A stretch of DNA of 64,000 bases, taken from the NCBI RefSeq assembly GCF_027595985.1, contig NC_073307.1, positions 120,445,678-120,509,677 of the forward strand, in the 5' to 3' direction. A program made the translations under genes and the position numbers. Shown here one piece after another: positions 43,929 to 54,452 of the stretch. Numbering within the stretch: the stretch's first letter is position 1; every line of letters starts with the position of its first letter. This DNA comes from Sorex araneus. Lineage: Eukaryota > Chordata > Mammalia > Eulipotyphla > Soricidae. Under the pieces are notes generated by a model. That model did no database searches, was not told where the DNA came from, and worked only from the letters and a program-made list of their open reading frames with translations.

Positions 43929-44097
43929 TTTTTTAATTTTTGGGTCACACCCAGCGATGCACAGGGGTTACTCCTGGCTCCGCACTCAGGAATTACCCCT
44001 GGGAGTGGTTAAGGGACCATATGGGATGCTGGGAATCAAACCCTGGTCGGCCACGTGCAAGGCAAATGCCCTACCCCCTGTGCTATCGCTCCAGCCC
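43929..44097 (-). mobile_element. SOR SINE overlapping the 3' end of receptor 2
   Basis: Minus-strand copy whose head begins at 44097 (gctccagccc read from the other strand). The head provides the last four codons and the TAG stop of the receptor gene, and the rest becomes its 3'-UTR start. The sense orientation matches the gene. Confidence 0.95.
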
Positions 44098-45048
44098 TGG
44101 GCTGCCTTCATGTTTATCCACTATCGGGATGTCCTGCAAAGCCCTCTGCAGAATAAACTTAAGAGTGCATCTTTGTTTCAGTTGCTTCTGCCTATAAGAG
44201 CCAACAAAGAAGTAAATGATAGGGTTGGCACAGCTGTTGATCCAGACTAATACATACATAGTTCGGTTAAGTGTGTAGGAGAACATATTAAGCTTTTCTA
44301 GAAACCAGTATAAAAGGAACCAGTGGATGCCCCAGGGCAGGCCGCAGAGGAAGAAGACCAGTACGGTAAGTCCAATGGTCATATACAGCCTGGTCAGCTT
44401 TATCCGCTGAGAACCACACAACAATTTGATCAATAAGATGAGGCTGGACCCAAAGAGAAGCACACACGAGAAAATCAGCCAAACAGCTATGATGATATTA
44501 ATCTGCCGCCACAAATTTCTATCATAATTGCCAAATAGGATGCCACAGTATTTCTCATTCAGTGTGGTTAACAGCAGGGACAAAGCCCAGAGCATGGCAC
44601 ACAGAATAGCTGAAATGTGTTTTGGGCGTTGGTTGTGGTACCAGATGGGTAGCAGGACTGACAGGCATCTCTCAGTGCTGATGGCACTAAGAATGCTCAG
44701 ACCTGTGATATAGGCCAAATTCCTCATGAAGATAACAAATCTGTTGATGAAGGCAGCCATGACATCAAAGCTACTGATAAGTCTCCCCAGGTGGTAGATA
44801 AGCTGGACAAAGAGGAAAAGAAAATCAGAGCCTGCCAAGTTGAGGATGTAGACTGAGAAAGTATTCCTCCGCATCTGGAAACACAGGAGCCAGATCACAA
44901 TACCGTTTTCTACCAATCCAACTAGGGCAATGATGACTATTAATAAGTCCGGCATCAAGAGCTCCAAGTTGATTGTTGGATAAAAGATTTGACAACTTCC
45001 ATTCTTTGTTGTAATATTGGTCTCCTGGATTGGGACAGTTGGATCCAT
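44083..45048 (-). CDS. MAS-related G protein-coupled receptor, MRGPRX-like (receptor 2)
   Basis: Intact 321-residue GPCR in one exon. An upstream in-frame ATG (45099) is rejected because a splice acceptor, gttcccag (AG at 45074-45075), lies between it and MDPT, at the same place as in receptor 1. Features: glycosylation sites N11 and N16; TM1 GLVEN, where the usual GN has become EN; LAGSD with D75; a TM2-TM3 loop six residues longer than in receptor 1; ERC 126-128; LCGLP 234-238; NPIIY 275-279; tail LKFILQRALQD. Unlike receptor 1, the ligand-pocket aspartate is N184, the TM4-end glutamate position is Asn with Glu one residue later (E165), and C168 has lost its partner (Trp at 180). Residues 318-321 and the stop are SINE-derived. 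It is probably functional, with different ligand recognition. Confidence 0.9.
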   Translation of the reverse strand: MDPTVPIQETNITTKNGSCQIFYPTINLELLMPDLLIVIIALVGLVENGIVIWLLCFQMRRNTFSVYILNLAGSDFLFLFVQLIYHLGRLISSFDVMAAFINRFVIFMRNLAYITGLSILSAISTERCLSVLLPIWYHNQRPKHISAILCAMLWALSLLLTTLNEKYCGILFGNYDRNLWRQINIIIAVWLIFSCVLLFGSSLILLIKLLCGSQRIKLTRLYMTIGLTVLVFFLCGLPWGIHWFLLYWFLEKLNMFSYTLNRTMYVLVWINSCANPIIYFFVGSYRQKQLKQRCTLKFILQRALQDIPIVDKHEGSPGLER

Positions 45049-45332
45049 CCTCACAAATTCTCTACTTGAGTTCCTGGGAACATGAAAAAGATGGATCATT
45101 GATTGCTATGATCACAATATTAACTGCCAATTGTTCCCATATTACAGAAGAAGAAAACAAAGACTTGCAGAGATTAAGATTCATTTTGAAGATCACACAA
45201 ATTTGGTGTCTTGTACATATATTACGTAATTCTTCTCCTGATTTGTCCTGAACCCAGAACAAATCCTGATCTGTACCAAAATACAACCTTCTATGCATGA
45301 GATTATTTCATTGTCCTGCCATCTCCACTCAC

Positions 45333-45506
45333 TTTCCTTGGCTATGTCGCGTTTTCTGAGGTTGGAGGCAAGGAGACTGGAAAGGCTGTGGGTCAGTCAG
45401 ACAGATTCCAGCCTTCTGCTCTGGTGTTGAGATTTACTCTGAGAGTCAGGAACTCAGAAGCCACAGACAGGACACACGGCTCCTTAGTGACTGAGCATTT
45501 CCTGAC
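45333..45506 (-). other. candidate 5' noncoding exon of receptor 2
   Basis: On the minus strand ttttattttcttacag precedes 45506 and ggaaa|gtgagt follows 45333, giving a 174-nt exon and a 259-nt intron before the coding exon at 45073. Part of it aligns with the flank of the receptor fragment near 34000. MRGPRX genes do have a noncoding first exon. These splice sites are plausible but unproven. Confidence 0.35.
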
Positions 45507-45519
45507 CTGTAAGAAAATA

Positions 45520-46265
45520 AAACAATGTGACTTATGTCATGAATAGAGTATGGCCTTTGTTAAGACACTTGTGTGTATGCCATGTCTATTTAGTTAGAAA
45601 TGGTCCAATGTGTCAGATGTCTGAGAACAGCAAGTTTCTTCCTCTTGTTTTTTTAGTGTGTTTCCAGCGTCTAACATTTGTGAGGGGCACAAGAGTGAGA
45701 GATGAAGTCTTTAAACTATTGAATAAAGACTGAATGGGAAGATCAGGGATTGTAGGCATGTTAGTTCTTCACAGCATCCATTATTCTCTGCTCAAAAGTT
45801 ATTGTTCTTAGGGTTTAAAAAGAGATTGTCATTAATCTAACGCCCATTGATATTTGGTAGTATTATGTAACTGAGTCCTGTCAATCCAAGCGAAGCACAA
45901 GTGATATGGGCATTCCTTGACCTTTGTCTTCTTTCCCTCCCCTTGGACTGGATACTGATGTGTCCACATAGGACTTTTAAGTAAGAAGTCACGTTTTTTT
46001 AATGGGGTACAGCTAATTGGAAGAGAAAAGGTCTCTGTACCTTTGGTCATGAGTCTAGTTTTATTAATTTTATCTAGTGAAGTTATAGTTGTATTGGAAA
46101 TCCTTCAAAAACTGAAATAATAAACTTAAAACTTACAGGTATAGTTTTTCCTTGACATTGATTCTGAATGTTGAGATTAGTACTTGCATTCATGTATGCT
46201 TGATCTCTTAAGAGAAGCAAAATCAAGTTGAAAAGAAAATTAACTCACATCTCTTTTCTTTTTTC
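45520..46265. other. intergenic upstream of receptor 2, nothing recognised
   Basis: No repeat family recognised in most of it. It may contain promoter sequence for receptor 2, but no clear TATA or CpG signal stands out. Confidence 0.35.
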
Positions 46266-46752
46266 TTTTTTTTTTAATTGAATCACCATGTGGAAAGTTA
46301 CAAAGCTTTCAGGCTTAAGTCTCAGTTATACAATGCTCGAACACCTATCCCTTCACCAGTGCACATATTCCACCACCAAGAACCACAGTACAGCATCTCC
46401 CCCACCCCCCCACTTCCCCACCCCGCCTGTGTAGCTGATAAATTTCACTTTACTTTCTTTTTACTTTGATTACATTCAATATTTCAACAAAAAACTCACT
46501 ATTATTGTTTGGAGTTCCCCCCGGCCCCCACCAAAGTCAGACCTGCTGAAAAGGAAGCATTTGATAATTTGTTTTCCATTGCTGAGAATGAAGAGATATG
46601 AGGTCGTGCAGCTGCAATAGCAGCTGCGTGGTTTTGGATTTCTGTATTTTAGTATTTTAGTAACTAAGTCCAGAGAAACTTCTGCCAGAAATTGCATCAT
46701 TGCAAGCTCATACCTCTTTGCTACTTTATATTCCACATATGAGTGCAATTCA
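46266..46752 (-). mobile_element. L1 3'-end insertion
   Basis: Uninterrupted minus-strand L1 3' UTR plus the ORF2 end (ttccacatatgagtgcaat). Imperfect flanking duplication around cacatct-ttttctt on both sides. It serves as the empty-site reference for the SINE insertion at 29493-29625. Confidence 0.92.
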
Positions 46753-46933
46753 CATCTATTTTCTTTCCCAAAAGCCTACGTTTAAAATTTATTATCATTT
46801 CAGCATAATGTAATGATGATAAAGTTATAACAATGATAACATCAAATATACCTACAAATGTGAGTGCCTCACCGCTTAAAAATTAAAAAACTTAACATAT
46901 TCTATTGTTAAAGCATTTACAATGTAAGGAATT

Positions 46934-47085
46934 TGGGGCTGGAGCAATAGTGCAGGGTAAGAAATTTCCCTTGCTTTGGGCCAACCCAGGTTCAATCCCT
47001 CCTGATAAATAAGAGATGTCAATAGCCCCAGAGCACCACTGGATGTGTTCCCCAAACCCAAACCACCCCCAAATTACCACCACCA
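46934..47085 (+). mobile_element. old SOR-type SINE copy
   Basis: ggggctggagcaatagtgcagggtaag ... ccaacccaggttcaatccc; the middle is replaced by cctgataaataagagatgtc, then agagcaccactggatgtg. Confidence 0.75.
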
Positions 47086-47186
47086 TCTCCTTCAAATAAA
47101 GACCAACCATAGGTTTATTTAGAGATAAGAAAGTTATTTTTAAATAACATATATTTTCATTTCCTAGATGACCACTTTAACTTTTT

Positions 47187-47353
47187 TTTTCTTTTTGCGT
47201 CACACCCAACAATGTACAGGGGTTACTCCTGACTCTTCACTCAGGAATTACTCCTGGCAGTGCTTGGGGCACCATATGGGATGCTGGGAATTGACCCTGG
47301 GTCAGCTGTGTACAAGGCAAATGCCCTACCCGCTGTGCTATTGCTCCAGCTTC
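47187..47353 (-). mobile_element. SOR SINE with near-perfect target-site duplication
   Basis: cactttaacttttt on the left and cacttcaacttttt on the right flank a minus-strand copy with a moderately diverged body (gggaattgaccctgggtcagctgtg). Confidence 0.88.
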
Positions 47354-48119
47354 CCACTTCAACTTTTTACAGTCTGAAAAAGCTGACCACAGTCTTAGGA
47401 ATATTTTTGTCCTCCTTTTAGCACAGGGAAGTTTAAATCTGATGTCACTCAATATGTTGTAGAGATTAAAACTTAATTTTGAAATCCTTATAATAATTCA
47501 CCAGATTTAACTCAATGAGTTGTTTATCAAACTCAGATTTGATGATCAACAAAGTTTTCTCCCTTAACAGTTATTTCTTACAAACCTTCTACATATTTTA
47601 TGTTCACATTCTGTACAATACCTTTCTCTACATTCCATTAGTCACCAATTTATACTGTAAGGTTAAATTCCAGATTTACCCTCAACAAAAAATTATCTCC
47701 ATTACTCCTTTCTTTATTAACACAGCTCTAAAATTTCAAGTCAGTGAAAATCTCTGCTAGGGATTTCTGTCACTTGGTTTAATGTTTTTTCTTTCAAGCT
47801 AGTATATCTGACTTGTAAATTTTATTAAAAAAGACTTATGATAACCTATTTAGATATACATACTAATTCTCCTTTATAAATAAGGATAGACAAAAATTTT
47901 ATATTCATCTTTATGACATTAGAGAGGTGCACATTTTAAGCTAGACCAATTTAAAAAGTTTTTGTTTACCAAAATAATTTCAGATCATAAGAATTTTTTA
48001 TCAGATATTCTAACAAGTGAAAGAAACATTCAAACATATACTAAGACAGACACACAAAAAGTTTCTTAGTTTCTATTAAAATTTTAGACCCCTATACTGG
48101 TTTAAAAGAAAATATTTGA
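47354..48119. other. AT-rich intergenic, nothing recognised
   Basis: No gene or clear repeat family. Confidence 0.4.
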
Positions 48120-48293
48120 GGGGCTGCAGAGATAGCACAGCGGGTAGGACATTTGCCTTGCACTCAGCCAACCCGGTTTGAATCCCTGCATCCCATATGG
48201 TCCCCTGAGCACCACCAGGGGAGATTCCTGAGTGCATGAGCCAGGAGTGACCCCTGTGCATTGCCGGGTGTGACCCAAAAAGCAAAAAAAAAA
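48120..48293 (+). mobile_element. SOR SINE with target-site duplication
   Basis: Starts ggggctgcagagatagcacagcggg. Flanked by AAAAGAAAATATTTGA at 48104-48119 and 48294-48309. Confidence 0.94.
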
Positions 48294-48521
48294 AAAAGAA
48301 AATATTTGAATTTCCAATATTTATAAACACATAAGAACTCTCTTTGATTAAGTTTTAAAATAGTTTAAGCTACTTGCTTATTTTCTGTTGTTTATAGACT
48401 CTAATAAGCTCATCTACTGTTTTTTTTTCATTTTAATTCCATGCTTTTGAACTTAGGACACAAACATTTATGAAAGGCAAGAGAGTCTCTAGTGGTTATT
48501 AAAACCTTAATGGTGACTTTG

Positions 48522-48786
48522 GTATCACTGTATCACTGTCATCCCGTTGTTCATTGTTTTACTTGAGCGGGTACCAGTAACGTCTCTATTCATCCCAATC
48601 CTGAGATTTTAGCAGCCTCTCCTTACTCGTCTTTCCCAACTCTTGGAGGCTCTTTCAGGGTCAGAGGAATGAGAACTGTTATTGTTACTGTTTTTGGCAT
48701 ATCGAATACACCACGGGGAGCTTGCCAGGCTCTTCTGTGTGGGCAAGATACTCTGGGTAGCTTGCCGGGCTCTCCGAGAGGCATAT
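48522..48786 (-). mobile_element. RTE-tailed SINE, long-body variant, head missing
   Basis: On the minus strand: body (ctctcggagagcccggcaagctacc, ggtgtattcgatatgcc), then the extra module of about 100 bp (ctgaccctgaaagagcctccaagagttgg ... ctaaaatctcaggattgg), then the tail. The same module is in 13190-13443. The tail end is (GTGATA)-like. Confidence 0.85.
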
Positions 48787-49004
48787 ATATTTATTTCCCT
48801 CTATAATGAGGGAAATAAATATTCCTTGCTGCATGGCCCAGGAATATGTTCACTCATGTGTGAGGCTCGGCCAGAGCATATGGAAAGCAGCCTGGTGTTT
48901 GGTATGATGAAAAATTTTTTTGTTACTGAATAAATTTGTTGTGATATGATCTTAGTGACTTAAAAAAGTCACTTGGCTAAACAAGAAATTCTTACATTAT
49001 TTCC

Positions 49005-49262
49005 CTTTTCCCCTTTTTTTTTAAATCACCATGAATTATAAAGTTATGAAATTATTTATGGTTGAGTTTCAGGTGTACAATGTTCTGATACTTATACATT
49101 CAATAATATCCATTTCCCTCTACTAATGTCCCTCATTTCCTCCTTGTCCTCCAGCCCACTCTATGCCAGGTACTCTGGCCCTCCCCTATCAGGCAGGGCT
49201 GTTTATAATATTGTTATTGTTTCATGCATATCACTTTATCTCCTCTCAGCATCCAGTCACAT
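49005..49262 (-). mobile_element. old L1 3'-UTR fragment
   Basis: Inverted: taaatcaccatgaattataaag, gtttcaggtgtacaatgttctgatac, ccatttccctctactaatgtccc. Confidence 0.7.
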
Positions 49263-49471
49263 TATTTATTTAACTTAAAGTTCCTTTAATATTTTGTCAC
49301 TAGAAACTTTAGATATAGAGATCTCTAGCTTCTTCATAGACCCATTAACCAATTTAGGAATCTTCCAACTAGTTGTGACTCAACAAAGCAATTAGCAATT
49401 TTTGCTTATGCACAAGACACAAAGTTTAATGCTTGTATAATATAGGACAAAGAAAGCCTTGGAACTTTTTC

Positions 49472-49651
49472 CTTTTTTTTTTTTTTTTTGCTTTTGGGTC
49501 ACACCCAGCGATGCTCAGGGGTTACTGCTGGCTCTGCACTCAGGAATTACTCCTGGAGGTGCTTGGGGGACCATATAGGATGCTGGGAATCGAACCTGGG
49601 TTGGCCGCGTTCAAAGCAAACACACTATTCTCCGTACTATTGCTCCAGCTC
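49472..49651 (-). mobile_element. SOR SINE with target-site duplication
   Basis: Flanked by TGGAACTTTTTC at 49460-49471 and 49652-49663; near-consensus with a 17-base T tail. Confidence 0.94.
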
Positions 49652-49895
49652 TGGAACTTTTTCTTGAAGTTTCAAATGTGCCACTAAAATGTGCCACTTT
49701 TGACTTCCTTCTTATTAACAGACTTCCATATTATTAACAGAAAAGACAGAGTCTAGATCCCATGATACCAAAACTATGAGGAAATCATGAAAACAAAGTC
49801 CCAGGTACTCTTTAAATTTACACTCTATCACCCTAATCCCAGCATGTAATATAAAACACACACAAAAAAATGACAGGAAAAAACTTGGAAGTAAG

Positions 49896-50080
49896 AAGCC
49901 GGAGCACGAGTACAGTGGGTAGGGCATTAGCCTTGCACAGGGCTGATCTGGGTTTGATAATAAAACATCTCATAAATTCCCTTGAGCCCTCCCAGGAGTG
50001 ATCTGAGTGTTCCAAGTACAGAACCAGGAGTAAGCCCTGAGCACCGCCAGGTATGGTCCAAATATTGGAAAAGAAAAAAA
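49896..50080 (+). mobile_element. old SOR-type SINE copy
   Basis: gccggagcacgagtacagtgggtagggcattagcc ... gcaccgccaggtatggtccaa; the post-B-box segment is altered (ataataaaacatctcataaattcc). Confidence 0.8.
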
Positions 50081-51339
50081 GGTAAATAAACTCCCTAAAA
50101 AAGAGACTGAAGAAAAATCACAGAGTAATCAAATGCCTAGTTGTCTTCCAAAGATATGAGAGACTGGGTAGGAGACTACTACTGCTTAGGTCTGTAGTAA
50201 TTATTCCATCTGTCTTCTAATACTATAACCTTGTTTCAGTCATACAGAGTTCTCACAAGATGATAAGTACCTATTCACATCAGAATTCCTTTCTATCAGT
50301 GTGCTTTATTTCTAAGAAGTAATACACACAGAAGTGGCCACACGCGGACAGGTCAATGGATCCATTCATAGATTCTGTGTAAAAGTTCACAAGTATTCCC
50401 ACTCCAACAGAGCACTAGTTGACACACTGTTCCATGTTGGAACAGGAGAGCAGAGAGAGAGGAGGGGAGCTTTGGGGTGTGCACCCCAAGGCAACATTCC
50501 CCATTACAAAGACACAATTGATTGCACTCACGGTTGTTTCTATGGTCTGTCTGGAGTGTCCCGAAAGGCAGCTGGAGTCAGGTCAGTAAAGGCAAGGTAC
50601 AGCCCCCAAGACAAAGAGAGCCCTAATGATTGAGGGACTTACCTGGGAGCTACCAGAGAGTTTTCTTAAATCTGAGGTCAACTTCCTGTAGAGAACTCCA
50701 CTGTCAAACTGTAGCTTCCAGTTTAGTTCCTCTGCTGCTTGAGGGACAATCAGTGGAGAGGCACTATGACTGAGCTAACAAGAGCCTGAGCGGCAACGGG
50801 CTTCCAGGTTGGAAGATGTGGATTCATAGCCTCAAAGGACCATCTAGTCTACACCATTGCAAGAAGTGCTCTTTATAGGAAAAGTGAGCAGGAAGTAACA
50901 CTGGTGTTGGGTGTGGGTAGGAACGTTGTATTCATGAAATGGTATCGCTAAAAGTCTTATAAAGTCTTGTAAATCACAGTGCCTCAATAAAAATGGGGAG
51001 CGGGTGGAAAGAATAAGAAGGGTAGGTTTTAGGTCAGCAAGTATCAAAGAAACCAGCAAATTCCCTTCAGGGATTGTCCCATGAGGACCACTTCACTTTC
51101 TCTCATAAATGTGTTTCCAGCTATGTGCATACCTAAGTCATTGCTTTTTCGGTAAGCTTTCAGCTTGTCTTTATCTAAGTCTTTTAAGAGAAGGGCAGAT
51201 AAGGAAAAACATCCTTGTTCAGAAGTGCTGCTGATAATTCAGCTCTAAATTTCATTTTGGGTCGGTACCAACAGCTCACTTACTTAAGTCATTGTTATAA
51301 TGGATATATTGTTGTAGGATAACATTGGGTTTTTCCGTT
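50081..51339. other. intergenic; possible upstream exon signals
   Basis: No repeat recognised in most of it. A consensus splice donor on the minus strand, cag|gtaagt, lies at 50637-50645, with GT at 50641-50642. It could end a distal 5' exon of receptor 2, whose coding exon is 5.6 kb downstream, but nothing else supports this. Confidence 0.25.
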
Positions 51340-52480
51340 CAGCCTTGCTGCAGGGAATTTAGTTAATCTTAAATCAATGTCCTTTCTGTATGGACACAGA
51401 AAGATAGTTAATATTATGCTTTGTATCTGGGGGGGCTGATTGACTCCAATAATATTTATTCCTGGGCATCTGCTTTCTCAACCCAGTTGCCCTTAGTAGG
51501 GCAACCTAGCACCCCAAAAGTAGGGTTCTGACGAGGGACAGAATGGACCCAGGGCAAGCTGTGAGCTACCCTGGCATCAAAATGGGCCAGGCCAAAGAGC
51601 CACAATACTCAACTATAAGTTGAGAGCATGGTCATAGACAAATGCTGTCAAAGGTAACAATGAGACTAGGACCCTGCTGGGGTTAGGAAGACTAACTTGA
51701 CCTGAGGACTGTGGTCTAGAAAATATAGTGAGATGTCCTCAGGAAGAACCAAACTTTAAGTTTGATATATCTCTTACTGTGCTCATACAGAATGACATTG
51801 CTAGAAATATTAGAAGTAAATTTACTATAACTATTTAAGTGGATTATTAGCTGAGGAAAGAAGAAAGTGACACACCCTGGATGAGATCCCACCCTTAAGC
51901 AGATCTCCTAGTAATCTGGAGTAATCTCCTTAGATGAGATCTTGTTAATCTCCTGGAGAAATGGTTTTACCCCTCTTCGTTGATTTGTTAATGTTCAACC
52001 CACCTTTGTGTCACCACCCTATGTGATTGCTGTATAAACTAAGACTGCAAGGAGAGGCAGAGGTAAGTCAGAAGACACAGAAGCAAGAGAGAGGACACAG
52101 AGAGAGAAGAGACAGAAGCAAGACAGAAGACACAGGAGAAGACACAGAAGCAGAGAGAAGACACAGAAGCAGAGACAGAGAGAGGCTGGAAGAGACCAGA
52201 GGAGAGACTACAGAGACAGAGATAGAGAAACAGAGAGAAGAGAGCACAGCGGCATACACAGAAGCAGAGCACAAGGAGGAGCCATTCCTATCCGGTCCAT
52301 ACACAGTGGCTTGAGAGCACCGAATGTGAGCATAGAGAGAGAGGGAGAGAGTATGGTGCCGAGAGCCCTCAAACAACACACACACACACACACACACACA
52401 CATCGTTCCTCTCCCTTGTGCGCGTGTGTTTGTATTTTTTACATACTGTTATACAATAAAACTGATAAATTTAAAGTACT
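51340..52480 (+). mobile_element. LTR-retrotransposon-like segment, inverted partner of 13860-14420
   Basis: 51340-51850 aligns inverted with 13860-14420. Further right are a TATAAA near 52032 followed by a purine-rich degenerate repeat (gaagacacagaagcagagag), an (AC)n run and a polyadenylation-type aataaaa near 52456. The order TATA, repeat, AATAAA would suit an LTR. No coding remnants are recognised. Confidence 0.45.
52060..52402. repeat. degenerate purine repeat and (AC)n run
   Basis: 52060-52260 is built of imperfect gacacagaagcagagagaga units; 52373-52402 is an (AC)15 run. The minus strand is pyrimidine-rich throughout. Confidence 0.85.
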
Positions 52481-52740
52481 TATAAAGGTATATGTAATCC
52501 ATATTTTAGAGCAAAAAAATAGCAGTATCTGTAACACAGTAAGTAAATTTCAAAAGTATTAGGCTAAGTGAAAGAAGGTGAGTATAAAAATGTCTCTAGT
52601 ATCACCTCAGATGTATGAGGGCAGAGTCAGGTAGACTGATCTTTTGAGTGAGAAGTTTTAAGAATTATTGCTTCTAGGGAAAAAAATAGACTGTGAGGTA
52701 ATTATATGAGGTAATTCAGATATGATGAAAATGCTCTATG
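52481..52740. other. possible old L1 3'-region
   Basis: tatctgtaacacagtaag, attaggctaagtgaaagaagg and gagtataaaaatgtctctag have the look of a decayed ORF2 end, but matches are weak. Confidence 0.3.
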
Positions 52741-52925
52741 TTTTTTTTTTTTTTTTTTTTGCTTTTTGGGTCACACCCGGCAATGCACAGGGGTCATTCC
52801 TGGCTCATGCACTCAGGAATTACCCCTGGCGGTGCTCAGGGGACCATATGGGATGCTGGGATTTGAACCTGGGTCGGCTGCGTGCAAGGCAAACACCCTA
52901 ACCGCTGTGCTATCACTCCAGCCCC
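52741..52925 (-). mobile_element. SOR SINE with target-site duplication
   Basis: Flanked by gaaaatgctctatg (52727-52740) and gaaaatgctttatg (52926-52939), one mismatch; 20-base T tail, intact head. Confidence 0.94.
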
Positions 52926-53294
52926 GAAAATGCTTTATGTCTTGATGAGTCGGACAAATGAGTCACATAGATGCATTCATCTCAAAACTTATTGAATTGG
53001 ACATTTACTTGATCTAAATATCACACTTACACTTGATCCATGCATATTATTGATTCTTAATTATTCCCTACTATAAATGATAAAATTCTTTAAAATGCAC
53101 CAATTCAAGTTAGTTTATTATTAGATAAAATATAAAAGTACATTTTGTGTAATTAGATTAATAAATGTTTTGAAAATTATATAAAACTGTAAAACCCAAA
53201 TAGCCAAATAAATCCTCATTAAAAAGTGCTTGGAGGTACTGTATTTCCCAAAACTATAATAATCAGAACTACTGAAATAAAGATAGATCTGCAG

Positions 53295-53471
53295 GGGCTG
53301 GAGCAATAGTACAGTGGATAGGGCATTTGCCTTGCATGCAGCCGACCCGGGTTCGATTTCCAGCATCCCATATGGTCCTCCGAGTACCACTAGGAGTAAT
53401 TCCTGAGTGCTTGAACCAGGAATAACCCCTGAGCATCACCATGTGTGACCCAAAAAGCAAAAAAAAAAAAA
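53295..53471 (+). mobile_element. SOR SINE with target-site duplication
   Basis: Starts gggctggagcaatagtacagtgg. Flanked by ATCTGCAG at 53287-53294 and 53472-53479, a short duplication. Confidence 0.9.
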
Positions 53472-53487
53472 ATCTGCAGAAGAATGT

Positions 53488-53830
53488 AACAGAACTGAGG
53501 GAACTGAGTTAGATCTCCATATTTAAGGATAGTTAATGTGCAACAAAGGATCTAAGTATATGAAGTGGAACAAGGAAAATTTCTTTCTTGTGTTGCAAAA
53601 CTGGATAGCCATATAAAAAATTAATTTAAAACCATACCTCACACCATTCACAAATGTAAACTCAAAGTGAGGTGTCTTTAATGAGATGACCACAGAGGCA
53701 AAAGCAACAGAATAAAAAAAATATGGATTACTTGTATGGATTACTTTAGATTAAAAATCTTCTGCACAGCAAAAGAAACTAAGCTATAATTAAAAAAATC
53801 CTACTGAACAGGAGAAAATATTTGCACACA
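53488..53830 (+). mobile_element. L1 ORF2 fragment
   Basis: gttaatgtgcaacaaaggatc, actggatagccatataaaaa, accatacctcacaccattcac and aatcttctgcacagcaaaagaaac follow L1 ORF2 order; frameshifted. The SINE at 53912 lies just beyond it. Confidence 0.8.
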
Positions 53831-53911
53831 ATACACCACTGCCTTTTAATTGAACTCTTCTAACTCCGTTGAGTTTCACAAGAAAAGTTCCTTTAAAAAG
53901 TAACATCTTCT

Positions 53912-54087
53912 GGGGCTGGAGCGATAGCACAGCGAGTAGGGGGTTTGCCTTGCACGCAGCCGACCCAGGTTCGATTCCCAGCATCCCATATGGTCCCCTG
54001 AGCACCGCCAGGGGTAATTCCTGAGTGCAGAGCCAGGAGTGGCCCCTGTGCATTGCCAGGTATGACCCCAAAAAAGCCAAAAAAAAA
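53912..54087 (+). mobile_element. SOR SINE with target-site duplication
   Basis: Near-consensus copy (ggggctggagcgatagcacagcgagtaggg). Flanked by AAAAAGTAACATCTTCT at 53895-53911 and 54088-54104, 17 bp. Among the youngest A-tailed copies here. Confidence 0.96.
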
Positions 54088-54299
54088 AAAAAGTAACATC
54101 TTCTAACAAGATTTGTTAGATCTTCCATTTCTATGTAATTAAGTTTGATTTCTGGAGATATTATTCCTTTTCAGTATTTTCATCTTGCAGTTAAACTAAA
54201 AATTGCTTCTTGGCAAAAATTCCTACACACCTGAATTGCCTTCTTTTATTTTCCCAGTAGGTGGCAACATTTGTTTAATTTCGTATTTTTCATTTCCAA

Positions 54300-54452
54300 A
54301 TCCTTAGCCCTGTAGATCAGCCTGCCTCTGCCCTCAGGGATCTGTCCTGATGAGGCTTTGGGGACCATAGTGGTGCTGTGAATCAAACTCACATCAGGAA
54401 AGTCCATGAAAGGCAAATGCCCTGTCTGCTGTAATCCCTCTCAAGCCCCATC
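54300..54452 (-). mobile_element. old SOR-type SINE copy
   Basis: cctgcctctgccctcagggatctgtcctg ... aggcaaatgccctgtctgctg ... caagcccc; highly diverged. Confidence 0.65.

Noticed and set aside
45049-45099. Longer N-terminus for receptor 2 starting at the upstream ATG
   Set aside because: The extra 17 codons cross a splice acceptor conserved in position in all three receptor copies; MDPT is the family start.
52060-52260. CRISPR-like spaced repeats
   Set aside because: Units are degenerate and contiguous with no regular spacers, and the DNA is mammalian.
52027-52403. Charged repeat peptides on both strands
   Set aside because: Product of the degenerate gacacagaagcagagag repeat and the (AC)n run.
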